Shown piece after piece: positions 9,522 through 17,661 of a stretch of 32,895 bases of DNA. The DNA is from Spartobacteria bacterium (GTDB lineage Bacteria > Verrucomicrobiota > Kiritimatiellia > RZYC01). The translations under genes were made by a program, and so were the position numbers. The stretch lies in NCBI GenBank assembly GCA_009930475.1, contig RZYC01000045.1, forward strand, positions 1 through 32,895, given 5' to 3'. Position 1 is the stretch's first letter. Each line of letters starts with the position of its first letter. The notes under the pieces were generated by a model. It saw only the letters and a list, made by a program, of their open reading frames with translations. It was not told the DNA's origin and searched no databases.

Positions 9522-10118
9522 ATGAAATTTGATCTTATTATTGCAGGTGTAGGTGGACAGGGCATTTTGTCCATTGCGGCGGTGCTGGGTCAGGCCGCTG
9601 TGACCAAAGGATTGTTTGTAAAGCAGGCCGAAGTGCACGGCATGGCACAGCGCGGAGGGGCGGTACAGTCGCATTTCCGGCTTTCGAATTCACCGATCCT
9701 ATCGGATGTTATTCCGCGCGGAGGAGCCGATGCTATTTTATCTATGGAGCCGATGGAAGGACTCCGCTACATTTCATGGCTTTCCCCCAAGGGATGTTTC
9801 ATATCCAACTCGGTTGAATTTAATAACATCAATGATTACCCGCCGGTGGAAGACATCATCAAGGAAATCAATCAGCTGCCCAGACCGTTTGTTTTTGACG
9901 GAACAGCCATTGCAAAACAGGAAGGCTCAGCCCGGTCACTGAATATGGCCATGCTGGGTGCGGTTTCACCTTTTATCTCTTTGCTGCCATCGGACGGGAT
10001 TGAGACGGCCATTGCGCGTCAGTTTGAACGAAAAGGACAAGATGTGGTCGATGCCAATATCCGTGTTTATGCGGCCGCGAGGGCATTAACGGCAGAAGCC
10101 GCAGCTAACGGAAAATAG
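9522..10118 (+). CDS. iorB: Indolepyruvate/2-oxoacid oxidoreductase beta subunit
   Basis: This 198-residue protein is the gamma-type (POR/KOR gamma-like) domain that completes the IorAB enzyme. The diagnostic start DLIIAGVGGQGILSIA and the AEVHGMAQRGGAVQSH motif are both present. I chose the ATG at 9522, with AGGAG 9 nt upstream, over a TTG at 9504; this gives the normal family N-terminus. It follows iorA by 22 nt and precedes the FIST gene by 2 nt, so all three are likely co-transcribed. Length is normal for the family. The substrate is not fixed by sequence: indolepyruvate, phenylpyruvate and related acids are typical. Confidence 0.94.
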   Translation: MKFDLIIAGVGGQGILSIAAVLGQAAVTKGLFVKQAEVHGMAQRGGAVQSHFRLSNSPILSDVIPRGGADAILSMEPMEGLRYISWLSPKGCFISNSVEFNNINDYPPVEDIIKEINQLPRPFVFDGTAIAKQEGSARSLNMAMLGAVSPFISLLPSDGIETAIARQFERKGQDVVDANIRVYAAARALTAEAAANGK

Positions 10119-10120
10119 AT

Positions 10121-11242
10121 ATGCTGATTAAAGGAACAGATTTAGCAGGATTGGACAAGCAGCTCGAAGGACTTCCTGTATCCGATGATCGTGTGCTCGT
10201 TTTCAGTGCAGGCGAACGTCTGCTGGGGCAGGTGGATCACATTGCGCAGCATATTGCTGCATCTGGTCACACGGCCATCGGAGCATTGTTCCCCGGGGTC
10301 ATCTTTGGTGGCCGGCGCTACGACAATGGTTTGATTATGAATCGCTTCCCGATGATTCGGTCGCCGTTTATCTTTCGTGATATTGAGAACCCGGATTTTT
10401 CACTTCTCAGAGAATGCATAGAAAAGTCAGACGGTCATTTGTCCGCTTTATGTTTCTTCGACTCTTTTGCTCCGCATATTCTGCCCTTTATTGAGTCGCT
10501 GAGAGATGTTCTGGATACAAAGGTTCCCTGTTTTGGAGCCGGAGCAGGCAGCTTGGATCTGGTACAGCGCCCCTGCTTGTGGACAGGCTCGGAAATGATT
10601 CAGGATGCGGCTGTTGTGGTATTGATCCCGCGAAAGACCTGCATCGGTGTAAACCATGGCTGGAAAAAGCTTGCCGGTCCGTTCACGGTCACAAAGTCCA
10701 GCGGACATACTCTGATGGAACTGAACGGGTGTAAAGCATCGAAGGTGTACGCGGAAACCATTAAAAACTTAACCGGGGACGATGTTTTGAGAGCCCCGCG
10801 TTTTTATGATCTGGCCATGAAATATCCCGTGGGGTTTAAGCGCGGCATTTCTGAATATGTTGTACGTGATGCGCTGGCTATCAACGGAAACCACGACATC
10901 ATGTTTTTTGGTGATGTCCCCGAAGGCTTTGAAGTGGATATCCTTTGCGGCGATTACCGGCAGATGGTTTCCGCTGCGTCCCATGCAGCCAGAGACTGCA
11001 TGACAGAAGCCGGATCGTCGGCCATCGCTTCCAGTTTTGCCGCAGTATGCGTTTCGCGTATGCTGTATATGGGCGACTATTTTGAGCGAGAACTGGACAT
11101 GCTGAATCAGGCACTGCTCTTCGGTACAAACTGCCCGATTCCAACCGGGGTTCTGTCTATCGGCGAACTGGCCTCCTATCCATCATGTAAAATGGAGCAT
11201 TTGAATAAAACCGTTGTTCTAGCCACCGTTCTCGACAACTGA
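10121..11242 (+). CDS. FIST N/C domain signal-transduction protein
   Basis: This 373-residue protein has the two parts of the FIST domain. The N-terminal part has the Gly-rich loop CFGAGAGSLD (about 140-150). The C-terminal part has the GVNHGWKKLAGPFTVTKS and ELNGCKASKVY signatures and ends with TGVLSIGELAS and NKTVVL. FIST is a sensory domain thought to bind small ligands, with amino acids proposed. No kinase, GGDEF or methyl-acceptor domain is attached, and no signal peptide or membrane segment is seen, so it is probably cytosolic. The ATG begins 2 nt after iorB. Its place between an oxoacid oxidoreductase and a disulfide reductase, with a receiver protein upstream, suggests it monitors an amino or oxo acid; that is inference. 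Confidence 0.88.
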   Translation: MLIKGTDLAGLDKQLEGLPVSDDRVLVFSAGERLLGQVDHIAQHIAASGHTAIGALFPGVIFGGRRYDNGLIMNRFPMIRSPFIFRDIENPDFSLLRECIEKSDGHLSALCFFDSFAPHILPFIESLRDVLDTKVPCFGAGAGSLDLVQRPCLWTGSEMIQDAAVVVLIPRKTCIGVNHGWKKLAGPFTVTKSSGHTLMELNGCKASKVYAETIKNLTGDDVLRAPRFYDLAMKYPVGFKRGISEYVVRDALAINGNHDIMFFGDVPEGFEVDILCGDYRQMVSAASHAARDCMTEAGSSAIASSFAAVCVSRMLYMGDYFERELDMLNQALLFGTNCPIPTGVLSIGELASYPSCKMEHLNKTVVLATVLDN

Positions 11243-11283
11243 TTTCTTGCCGTTTTCATTTTTACCATAGCAGGAGACCATGA

Positions 11284-12678
11284 ATGAAGACCTATGATTT
11301 TATCGTGATCGGTTCCGGAGGCGGTCTAAAATTTGCCATGGCCGCAGCGGCGGAAGGGCATCGCGTTGCCCTGATTGAAGCCTCAAAACTCGGAGGAACC
11401 TGTCTGAATCGCGGATGCATCCCTTCTAAACTGATGATTTACCCGGCCGATGTGCTTGAGCTCTTTCACAGAGCAAAAAAACTTAATATAAAAGGCGGAA
11501 CACCCGGCCGCATTGATTTTTCGGAACTGATGACACGGGTGAACCAAACGACCGACCGGATATCTGACTCCATTGGCAGTCATCTCAATCAAAATGACGC
11601 CATTGACCGCTATGCCGGATTTGGCACGTTCACCGGTCCGCACATCGTCGAAGTCCATGGCGAAGTAGTGACAGCACCCCGCATTTTGGTGGCGACAGGC
11701 TCCACTCCGCTCATCCCCTCCATAACAGGATTGAGCGACGTTCCCTATATGACCAGTGAAGAGGCACTTCGCCAACGCACACGCCCCGACCGTATGATCA
11801 TTATAGGAGCCGGGTATATCGCCACCGAACTGGGACACGCCTATGGATCATTCGGTTGTGAAACACATTTTGTTGTACGCAGCAACCTGTTACGCCATGA
11901 AGACCAGCAGATACAGACCCTTTTTCGCGACGAATTTGGTAAAAGACATCATATTCATCGCCCCTATACCCCCCTCTCTGTCAGGTACGATGCCGGTGAG
12001 GGACTTTTTACCATGGTGCTGCAACATGTCACTGAAAAGACCACCAAAGAAATCACCGCTGACGCACTGCTGGTAGCCACCGGCGTCGTTCCTCAAACAG
12101 CAGGACTGCAACTGGATCGGGCTGGCATTCAATGCAATCCATCCGGATATATTTCTGTTAATGAACGATTTGAAACCACAACGGAAGGTATTTATGCGGT
12201 GGGTGACTGCGTGGGAAACTACCTGTTTCGCCACAGTGTGAACCGTGAGGTCGATTATTTGATTGAATCACTGCTGCATGGGTCGGACGCCCCCTTTTCT
12301 TATGGCCCGATGCCCCACGCAGTCTTTACAGTTCCTGAAATCGCGGGGGCCGGTATGACGGAACAACAGGCGCAGCAAGAACTCGCGGACTTTGTTGTGG
12401 GTTATGCCGAACTGGCAGACAGCAACATGGGAATGGCACGACAACTGGATTACGGGTTCTGCAAATTAATCGTCGATGCCGAAAACCAGACCATCGCCGG
12501 TGTTCAAATGATTGGAGAAGACGTTTCGACGCTTGTTCAAATTCCGCTAACGGTAATGTACCATGGTGGAACCGTCGAGGATCTGCTTGATGTGGTCTAT
12601 ATTCACCCCGCCTATCCAGAAGTCATACGCGATGCGGCCCGCGATGCGGTAAAGAAGCTAAAAAACTGTAAACAATAG
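11284..12678 (+). CDS. Class I pyridine nucleotide-disulfide oxidoreductase (dihydrolipoyl dehydrogenase-like)
   Basis: This 464-residue flavoprotein has an N-terminal FAD fold, redox pair Cys40/Cys45 in GGTCLNRGCIPSK, an NAD(P)H fold beginning IIIGAGYIATELGHAYGSFG, the second FAD motif AVGDC, and the C-terminal dimerisation domain with the catalytic His-Glu pair (H441, E446 in HPAYPE). All catalytic residues for disulfide exchange with NAD(P)H are present. AGGAG lies 7 nt before the ATG; an earlier ATG at 11280 is out of frame and stops after five codons. No lipoyl-bearing E2 or GcvH gene is nearby, so the partner is unknown; mycothione- or mercuric-reductase-like relatives are alternatives. 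It follows the FIST gene by 41 nt and is probably in the same operon. Confidence 0.88.
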   Translation: MKTYDFIVIGSGGGLKFAMAAAAEGHRVALIEASKLGGTCLNRGCIPSKLMIYPADVLELFHRAKKLNIKGGTPGRIDFSELMTRVNQTTDRISDSIGSHLNQNDAIDRYAGFGTFTGPHIVEVHGEVVTAPRILVATGSTPLIPSITGLSDVPYMTSEEALRQRTRPDRMIIIGAGYIATELGHAYGSFGCETHFVVRSNLLRHEDQQIQTLFRDEFGKRHHIHRPYTPLSVRYDAGEGLFTMVLQHVTEKTTKEITADALLVATGVVPQTAGLQLDRAGIQCNPSGYISVNERFETTTEGIYAVGDCVGNYLFRHSVNREVDYLIESLLHGSDAPFSYGPMPHAVFTVPEIAGAGMTEQQAQQELADFVVGYAELADSNMGMARQLDYGFCKLIVDAENQTIAGVQMIGEDVSTLVQIPLTVMYHGGTVEDLLDVVYIHPAYPEVIRDAARDAVKKLKNCKQ

Positions 12679-12706
12679 CAATAGGAGAAATGACCGTGCA
12701 ATTTTC

Positions 12707-12734
12707 TTGAGACACACAGTTTCTCTTATATAAT
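12707..12734 (+). promoter_or_regulatory. Sigma-70-type promoter upstream of the small membrane protein
   Basis: TTGAGA (12707-12712) and a perfect TATAAT (12729-12734) are separated by 16 nt. They lie in the gap after the disulfide-oxidoreductase gene, with transcription predicted to start about 30 nt before the ATG at 12773. This is the best promoter match I found in the window, and it separates the ior cluster from the envelope genes that follow. Confidence 0.65.
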
Positions 12735-12772
12735 CTACCCGTTTGAATCTTTCATGAACCAGGAATATGACA

Positions 12773-13120
12773 ATGAATAAAGTGAATGGTACGCCTCAAG
12801 GCCCGGGCATCGGGACTTATCTGGCCAAACCTGCTGTGGGTACTTTTTTTGCCGTGGCATCAGGTCTCTCTTTTTTGGGACTGCTGATCGTGCTGCCGCT
12901 GGTGGGTCAGGCAGGGGCCGTGGTTCCTTATGCCGGAAAAAATATTATGGCGTTTCTTGCGATACTGTTTGCAACGCTGTTCCTTTCTGTGTGCGCCTTT
13001 TGGTCGAAACGACTGCGTCGCCAAATAGACCAGAGCCCCTTTCCGTATACGTCCTTCGGACTGATTGTTATATGCCTGCTGTTTCTTGCGAGCTTCTCGC
13101 TGGGACTGCTGAAAATTTAG
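12773..13120 (+). CDS. Small membrane protein of unknown function
   Basis: I do not recognise this 115-residue protein. It has three hydrophobic segments (roughly residues 16-41, 53-75 and 91-113) joined by short loops; a basic loop (SKRLRRQ) follows the second. The start was set at the second of two ATGs because AGGA lies 8 nt before it and only 2 nt before the first (12767). It is preceded by a good promoter and followed 39 nt later by the OmpA-type gene, with which it may be co-transcribed. It could be an envelope accessory protein; nothing in the sequence says more. Confidence 0.7.
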   Translation: MNKVNGTPQGPGIGTYLAKPAVGTFFAVASGLSFLGLLIVLPLVGQAGAVVPYAGKNIMAFLAILFATLFLSVCAFWSKRLRRQIDQSPFPYTSFGLIVICLLFLASFSLGLLKI

Positions 13121-13159
13121 TGAATGAATAATAGTAAATGTGATCAAGGAGGCATTACC

Positions 13160-14482
13160 GTGTTAAAAACGTTGTCTAGAGTTTTTGTTGTCGGTGCCGT
13201 GGCATGGACCTGTGGATCAGCTCAGGCTGAGAATGATTTGTTTAAGGAAGCACCGTGGACGATCAGTCCGGGGATTGGATATACCTTACGTGAAGGCGAT
13301 GAGCCGGTTGAAGACAGCATGTTTCTTTCTTTGAAACTGGGCTATGACTTTAATCCCCGCTGGACCTTTGAGTGGGATTTAAACATCATGCCGACGCTGG
13401 AACACCGCACATGGGAATCGCAAAAAAAATTCCAGGTCAGTAATGACACTTGGGGGGTGCGCTCGGGTTTTGACGCCATGTTCCACCTGCGCAATATCGA
13501 TGATCTGCATTTTGACCCCTATATCGAAGGAGGTCTGGGCTTGACGTACTACGGTGAAGACCTCGGCGACGGGAAAGTGGTTCCTTCCGTTCAGGGCGGT
13601 GTCGGATTTTTCTATCACTTCGATGATTCATGGGCTCTGCGTGCCGATTACCGATATGAATTTATCTCCATCGAAACACATCGTCTCGCCATGGAAAACC
13701 ACAACATGATCAGTGTTTCTGCTAATTACCGTTTTGGCACTGAACGCAAGCCTCGTTACGAACTGCTTGGCGGCCAGATGGATAGCGATGGAGACGGTTT
13801 ATTCGATGAAGAAGAACCCGTGTACGGCACCGATTATATGGATCCCGATACCGATAAAGACGGATTGAGCGACGGGGATGAAGTGAAAGTGCATAAAACC
13901 GACCCGCTGAATCCCGATACCGATATGGATATGCTTACCGATGGCGAAGAAGTGAATCAGTTCAGCACCAATCCGCTCCTGCTCGATACCGATAACGGCG
14001 GCGTCAGTGACGGACACGAAGTACTGGATGACAGCACCAATCCGCTGGATCCGGCCGATGATTTGATTCTTTATTCGCTGGATATCAAATTCGAGTACGA
14101 TAAAGCTGTTGTTGCGCCACAATATTACGACCAGCTCGAAGCGGTGGTTAAAGTGATGCAGCGTGATCCCGGCTCGACAGCCAAAGTGGAAGGTCATGCT
14201 GACAAGCGTCCGCGCTCTTCCAGAACATACAATCAGAAGCTCTCTGAAAAACGCGCGAAAGCCGTTGTGGACTATTTGGTGAGCATGGGGATTGATCGCA
14301 ATCGCCTGGATTACCAGGGTTTCGGATTTGACCGCCCGGTGGCCCCCAATGATACCGAAGAAAATATGCGTAAAAACCGGCGAACAGATGTTTATATTAA
14401 TTCGCCCATGCGTAAAGCCGGTATCACTCCAGAGGATGGTATGACTGAAGAGGTCTTTGAAGAAGATATCTACGTAGAATAA
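13160..14482 (+). CDS. OmpA-family outer membrane protein with thrombospondin type-3 repeats
   Basis: The 440-residue precursor starts with a signal peptide (about 23 residues, ending GSAQA). The beta-rich N-terminal part (about 24-205) resembles an OmpA-type 8-stranded barrel, ending SANYRFG. An Asp-rich linker of calcium-binding TSP3 repeats follows (DSDGDGLFDEEE, DTDKDGLSDGDE, DTDMDMLTDGEE, DTDNGGVSDGHE; about 207-300). The C-terminal OmpA domain (about 304-420) would bind peptidoglycan: it has the EGHADKRPRS and NQKLSEKRAKAV motifs and the late RR of KNRRTDVYI. The start is GTG at 13160, with a full AAGGAGG 7 nt upstream; an ATG at 13124 would disrupt the signal peptide. It likely ties the outer membrane to the wall. 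Confidence 0.92.
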   Translation: MLKTLSRVFVVGAVAWTCGSAQAENDLFKEAPWTISPGIGYTLREGDEPVEDSMFLSLKLGYDFNPRWTFEWDLNIMPTLEHRTWESQKKFQVSNDTWGVRSGFDAMFHLRNIDDLHFDPYIEGGLGLTYYGEDLGDGKVVPSVQGGVGFFYHFDDSWALRADYRYEFISIETHRLAMENHNMISVSANYRFGTERKPRYELLGGQMDSDGDGLFDEEEPVYGTDYMDPDTDKDGLSDGDEVKVHKTDPLNPDTDMDMLTDGEEVNQFSTNPLLLDTDNGGVSDGHEVLDDSTNPLDPADDLILYSLDIKFEYDKAVVAPQYYDQLEAVVKVMQRDPGSTAKVEGHADKRPRSSRTYNQKLSEKRAKAVVDYLVSMGIDRNRLDYQGFGFDRPVAPNDTEENMRKNRRTDVYINSPMRKAGITPEDGMTEEVFEEDIYVE

Positions 14483-14505
14483 CTTGCTCTCTGGATCATA
14501 CGACC

Positions 14506-14751
14506 ATGCCGCTCTACGAATATATCGCAGTGGATAAATCCTGTGCCTGGTGCAAAAATGGATTTGAACATTTGGCAAAATGCACTGATCCAGCCCTTAC
14601 CTTGTGTCCTAAATGCGGGCAGGCTGTACGTAAGGTGTTTTCAGTTCCTGCGGTGGGGCGATCGGCCAGCGGACTGGATGACCGGGCAAAATCCGCCGGA
14701 TTTCATAAATTGAAAAAATTGGGATCCGGCGAATACGAAAAACAATATTAA
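14506..14751 (+). CDS. FmdB-like zinc ribbon protein
   Basis: This 81-residue protein begins MPLYEYIA, as FmdB-family zinc ribbons do. It has two cysteine pairs (CAWC and CPKCG) suited to one zinc ion, followed by a basic Ser/Gly-containing tail. The first knuckle is slightly expanded relative to the usual YxCxxCG. The family was named from a putative formamidase regulator and has no firmly established function. It starts 23 nt after the OmpA-type gene and is followed by the DUF4214 gene, so it may belong to the same transcript. Confidence 0.85.
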   Translation: MPLYEYIAVDKSCAWCKNGFEHLAKCTDPALTLCPKCGQAVRKVFSVPAVGRSASGLDDRAKSAGFHKLKKLGSGEYEKQY

Positions 14752-14773
14752 CTAGCGAATGGGAAACATCACC

Positions 14774-15178
14774 ATGAAAAAAAGGTTTATGATTTATATT
14801 GTGGCTCTGAGTGCGTTTTTAGCTGCAGGCTCCTTGTGCGCCAGAGCCGATCAGGTTGATACAGTTATCAGTCGGGCTTATGAAGATTTACTGAATCGCA
14901 AACCTGACCCATCGGGTTTACGACGCTATCATATCAAAATGATCGACGACGGCTGGAGTGAAGAGGATGTACGCAAGGATATCCGCAGCAGTCAGGAATA
15001 CAGAGGCAAAGGCGTAGATGATGTAATCCGCCGTGCTTACGAAGATTTGCTTGATCGTAAAGCGGATTCAGCAGGGTTTAATTTCTATAAAAAACAGATG
15101 ATTGATAAAGGCTGGTCCGAACGAGATGTTCGCGATGCCCTACGCAACAGTGAAGAATATAAGAAAAAACACCGTTAA
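14774..15178 (+). CDS. Secreted protein with two DUF4214-like repeats
   Basis: This 134-residue protein has a signal peptide (MKKRF, hydrophobic core, cleavage near CARA-D, residue 25) and then two tandem copies of a roughly 50-residue unit. Each copy reads I-RAYEDLL-RK-D--G---Y---MID-GWSE-DVR---R-S-EY. This matches the DUF4214 pattern found in bacterial extracellular and S-layer-like proteins, where it is usually repeated in much larger proteins; here it is almost the whole protein. I chose the ATG that begins the signal peptide over one five codons upstream. The copies are about 55% identical by eye, consistent with an internal duplication. It is probably periplasmic or surface-associated; function unknown. 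Confidence 0.75.
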   Translation: MKKRFMIYIVALSAFLAAGSLCARADQVDTVISRAYEDLLNRKPDPSGLRRYHIKMIDDGWSEEDVRKDIRSSQEYRGKGVDDVIRRAYEDLLDRKADSAGFNFYKKQMIDKGWSERDVRDALRNSEEYKKKHR

Positions 15179-15202
15179 TTTAACCCGTCAGGAGACACGT
15201 TT

Positions 15203-15769
15203 GTGATTAAAGCATCCGCATTAAAAAAGGGGCATGTCATTGATATCGAAGGCACGCCGCATGTTGTAGAAAATATTACCGTTCAGTCGCCGTCGGCTCG
15301 CGGCAGTGCAACGCTGTATAAAGTTCGATACAGAAATGTTCAGACTAAACAGAAGGTCGACAACAGCTATCGTGGTGATGATACGTTGAAAGAGGCTGAC
15401 TTCGATGTTCGAGAAGCGCAGTACCTTTACAACAGCAATGGGTTATATACTTTTATGGATTTGGAGGATTACTCACAGGTTGAATTGGTTGCCGATGATT
15501 TGACCGATGTGATTCCATTTCTCGTCGAAGATATGGAAGGTATTAAACTCATGATTTCCTATGAAAAAGTATTGGGTGTAAGCGTTCCTGATGTGGTTGA
15601 ACTGCAAATTGTCGAATGCGAACCGTCGATTCGCGGTGCATCTGCGACGGCTCGGAGTAAACCGGCTACGCTGCAGACGGGACTGATTGTTCAGGTTCCT
15701 GAATATATTTCACCGGAAGAGATAATCCGCGTCGATACGCGTACGCAGGAATTTTTGTCCAGGGCATAG
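15203..15769 (+). CDS. efpL: Elongation factor P-like protein, EfpL/YeiP type
   Basis: This 188-residue, three-domain EF-P paralogue would bind stalled ribosomes at the E-site and help form difficult peptide bonds. The tip loop of domain I reads SPSARGSATLYK, the YeiP/EfpL signature, with Arg33 where canonical EF-P has a modified Lys. The C-terminal domain has RGASATARSKPATLQTGLIVQVPEYI, again YeiP-like (shown here without gaps because it is the family tail; key residues are the ASATAR and KPATL blocks). The start is GTG, with GGAG 8 nt upstream. A strong terminator follows the gene. If no other efp exists in the genome, this could be the main EF-P. Confidence 0.88.
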   Translation: MIKASALKKGHVIDIEGTPHVVENITVQSPSARGSATLYKVRYRNVQTKQKVDNSYRGDDTLKEADFDVREAQYLYNSNGLYTFMDLEDYSQVELVADDLTDVIPFLVEDMEGIKLMISYEKVLGVSVPDVVELQIVECEPSIRGASATARSKPATLQTGLIVQVPEYISPEEIIRVDTRTQEFLSRA

Positions 15770-15797
15770 TCTCTGGCTTTGGTTTGCGATGTTTCTC

Positions 15798-15823
15798 AGC
15801 CGGCGTCCCCACGTCGGCTTTTT
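15798..15823 (+). terminator. Intrinsic terminator after the EfpL gene
   Basis: A 9-bp stem (AGCCGGCGT with ACGTCGGCT, one G-U pair) closes a CCCC loop and runs into five T's. It ends 20 nt before the oligoendopeptidase start, so pepF must have a promoter of its own or depend on read-through. It also argues against the upstream start of the pepF frame at 15784. Confidence 0.8.
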
Positions 15824-15843
15824 GTTCAAAAAGAGGTATGGTA

Positions 15844-17640
15844 ATGGCAGAAAAGGTTCCCGAACGTAGTGATGTTGCCGTTGAATCCACCTGGGATTTG
15901 ACTCGTATGTTTTCAGATAATGAAGCGTGGTTTAAATCCTTTGAAACCGTCGATGGGTTGCTGCAAGATGTTCTGGCTCTAAAAGGGCAGCTGTCAACTG
16001 CCGAGACGCTGGCTGATTTACTGGAAAAAAGTACAGCAATGGAGCGCGTACTGGATCAACTTTACGTGTTCGCTCATTTGCGTGAAGACGAAAATACTGC
16101 GGATCCAGAATCTCAAGAGCGCATCGCACGGATTCGTGCAAAATATACGGAAATCGGAGCGCAGTGCGCATGGGTTGAGCCTGAAATTCTGTCACACGAT
16201 ATCGCAGAACTCAAGATCTGGGCAAACGCCCCCTGTCTTGCGAACGAACAGAAGTTCATGCAATCAATGATTCTGCAAAAGCCTCATGTGTTGAGCGAAA
16301 AAGAGGAAACATTGCTTAGTAAAGCCGGTGAATTATTCTCGGCACCCCAGCAGATTTATGGCTACTTGACCAACGCCGATTTGACCTTTGAATCGATTAC
16401 GGATGAAAACGGTGAGCTCGTCGAAATGTCCGACGGACGCTATAGCCGGTTTCTACGCAGTGTTCATCGTGATGTCCGTTCTGCCGCATTTTCTTCGATG
16501 TATAAATCGTATATTGGAATGAAAAACACCCTGGCAGCGACCCTTTCAACCACTGTCAAAAAACATAATTTCAGTGCGGACATCCGCGGCCATGCATCGG
16601 CACTTGATGCCGCACTTTTCTCGGATCAGATCCCCGCCGAGGTCTACAGGAGCCTGATTCAGGGGGTTCGCGAAAAGGCGTTACCGCCCTATTTTGACTA
16701 TTTGTCACTTCGACGCCGAAAACTGGGTGTGAAGTCGCTGGATATGTACGATATGTATGTACCCATTATTGCGAATTGCGATCGATCCATTCCTTTTTCT
16801 GAAGCCCGCCAATATGTGCTGGATGCCTGCCTTCCTCTGGGTGACACGTATCAGAAACAGCTGAAACAGGCCTTTGATCATCGCTGGATCGATATCTATG
16901 AAAACAAAGGGAAACGATCAGGGGCTTACTCCAGCGGATGTTATGATTCTGTACCCTATCTGCTGTTGAATTACAGCGGAACCATCGGCGATGTATTTAC
17001 TCTGGCTCACGAACTGGGGCATTCCATGCACACATGGCTGGCCAATCAGCAGCAACCGCCTCGACAGGCGGGATATCCCATCTTTCTGGCTGAAATCGCA
17101 TCGACATTGAATGAAACATTGCTGCTTCATCATTTATTGGGGCAGGCCAATGACGAGTCATTTAAGGCATACCTGCTGAATTACTACTGCGATAATTTCA
17201 AAGGAACCGTTATCCGGCAAACCATGTTTGCCGAATTTGAACTGCTTGTCCATGAGCTCGACAACGATGGCGTTCCCCTGACTGCACAAACCTTGTCGGA
17301 TCGTTATTATGCATTAAATAAGGATTACTTTGGCGACAGCATCACGGCCGATAAGCGCATTGCCTACGAATGGGCGCGTATCCCTCATTTTTATTACAAT
17401 TTCTATGTGTATAAATACGCAACCAGTTTCTGTGCGTCGCAGTATTTCGCGGGGAAAATCATAAATAACAGTCAGAATGCCGTGGACAACTATCTTAATC
17501 TGTTGCAATCCGGCGGCTCAGATTTCCCTCTGGCTCTACTCCGCCAGGCCGGAATAGATATGTGTTCGCCCAGCGTATTTGAAGAGGCAACACAAACCTT
17601 CGCCCAAACAGTAAAAGATCTTTGCAGTATGATAAGTTAG
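15844..17640 (+). CDS. pepF: Oligoendopeptidase F (M3 zinc metallopeptidase)
   Basis: The 598-residue enzyme is of normal length for PepF and should cleave short peptides in the cytoplasm. The zinc site is intact: HELGH at 389-393, with the third ligand Glu417 in EIAST, 24 residues later. The substrate-binding Tyr/His region near the C-terminus (RIPHFYYNFYVYKYATSF) is typical of M3B enzymes. I placed the start at the ATG with AAGAGG 7 nt upstream (15844); the frame extends back to 15784 through a terminator hairpin, which is not credible as coding. No signal peptide is seen. It stands alone between a terminator and a P-loop gene 21 nt downstream. Confidence 0.94.
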   Translation: MAEKVPERSDVAVESTWDLTRMFSDNEAWFKSFETVDGLLQDVLALKGQLSTAETLADLLEKSTAMERVLDQLYVFAHLREDENTADPESQERIARIRAKYTEIGAQCAWVEPEILSHDIAELKIWANAPCLANEQKFMQSMILQKPHVLSEKEETLLSKAGELFSAPQQIYGYLTNADLTFESITDENGELVEMSDGRYSRFLRSVHRDVRSAAFSSMYKSYIGMKNTLAATLSTTVKKHNFSADIRGHASALDAALFSDQIPAEVYRSLIQGVREKALPPYFDYLSLRRRKLGVKSLDMYDMYVPIIANCDRSIPFSEARQYVLDACLPLGDTYQKQLKQAFDHRWIDIYENKGKRSGAYSSGCYDSVPYLLLNYSGTIGDVFTLAHELGHSMHTWLANQQQPPRQAGYPIFLAEIASTLNETLLLHHLLGQANDESFKAYLLNYYCDNFKGTVIRQTMFAEFELLVHELDNDGVPLTAQTLSDRYYALNKDYFGDSITADKRIAYEWARIPHFYYNFYVYKYATSFCASQYFAGKIINNSQNAVDNYLNLLQSGGSDFPLALLRQAGIDMCSPSVFEEATQTFAQTVKDLCSMIS

Positions 17641-17661
17641 CGATACAACAACGAGGTCACC

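Noticed and set aside
11383-11838. 151-residue minus-strand frame within the disulfide oxidoreductase gene
   Set aside because: Antisense shadow of a gene with intact catalytic motifs; no start signal or family resemblance.
13799-14578. 259-residue minus-strand frame opposite the OmpA-type gene
   Set aside because: It is the antisense of Asp-rich TSP3 and OmpA codons, with His/Ile/Gly-rich low-quality sequence and no ribosome-binding site; the plus-strand protein is clearly real.
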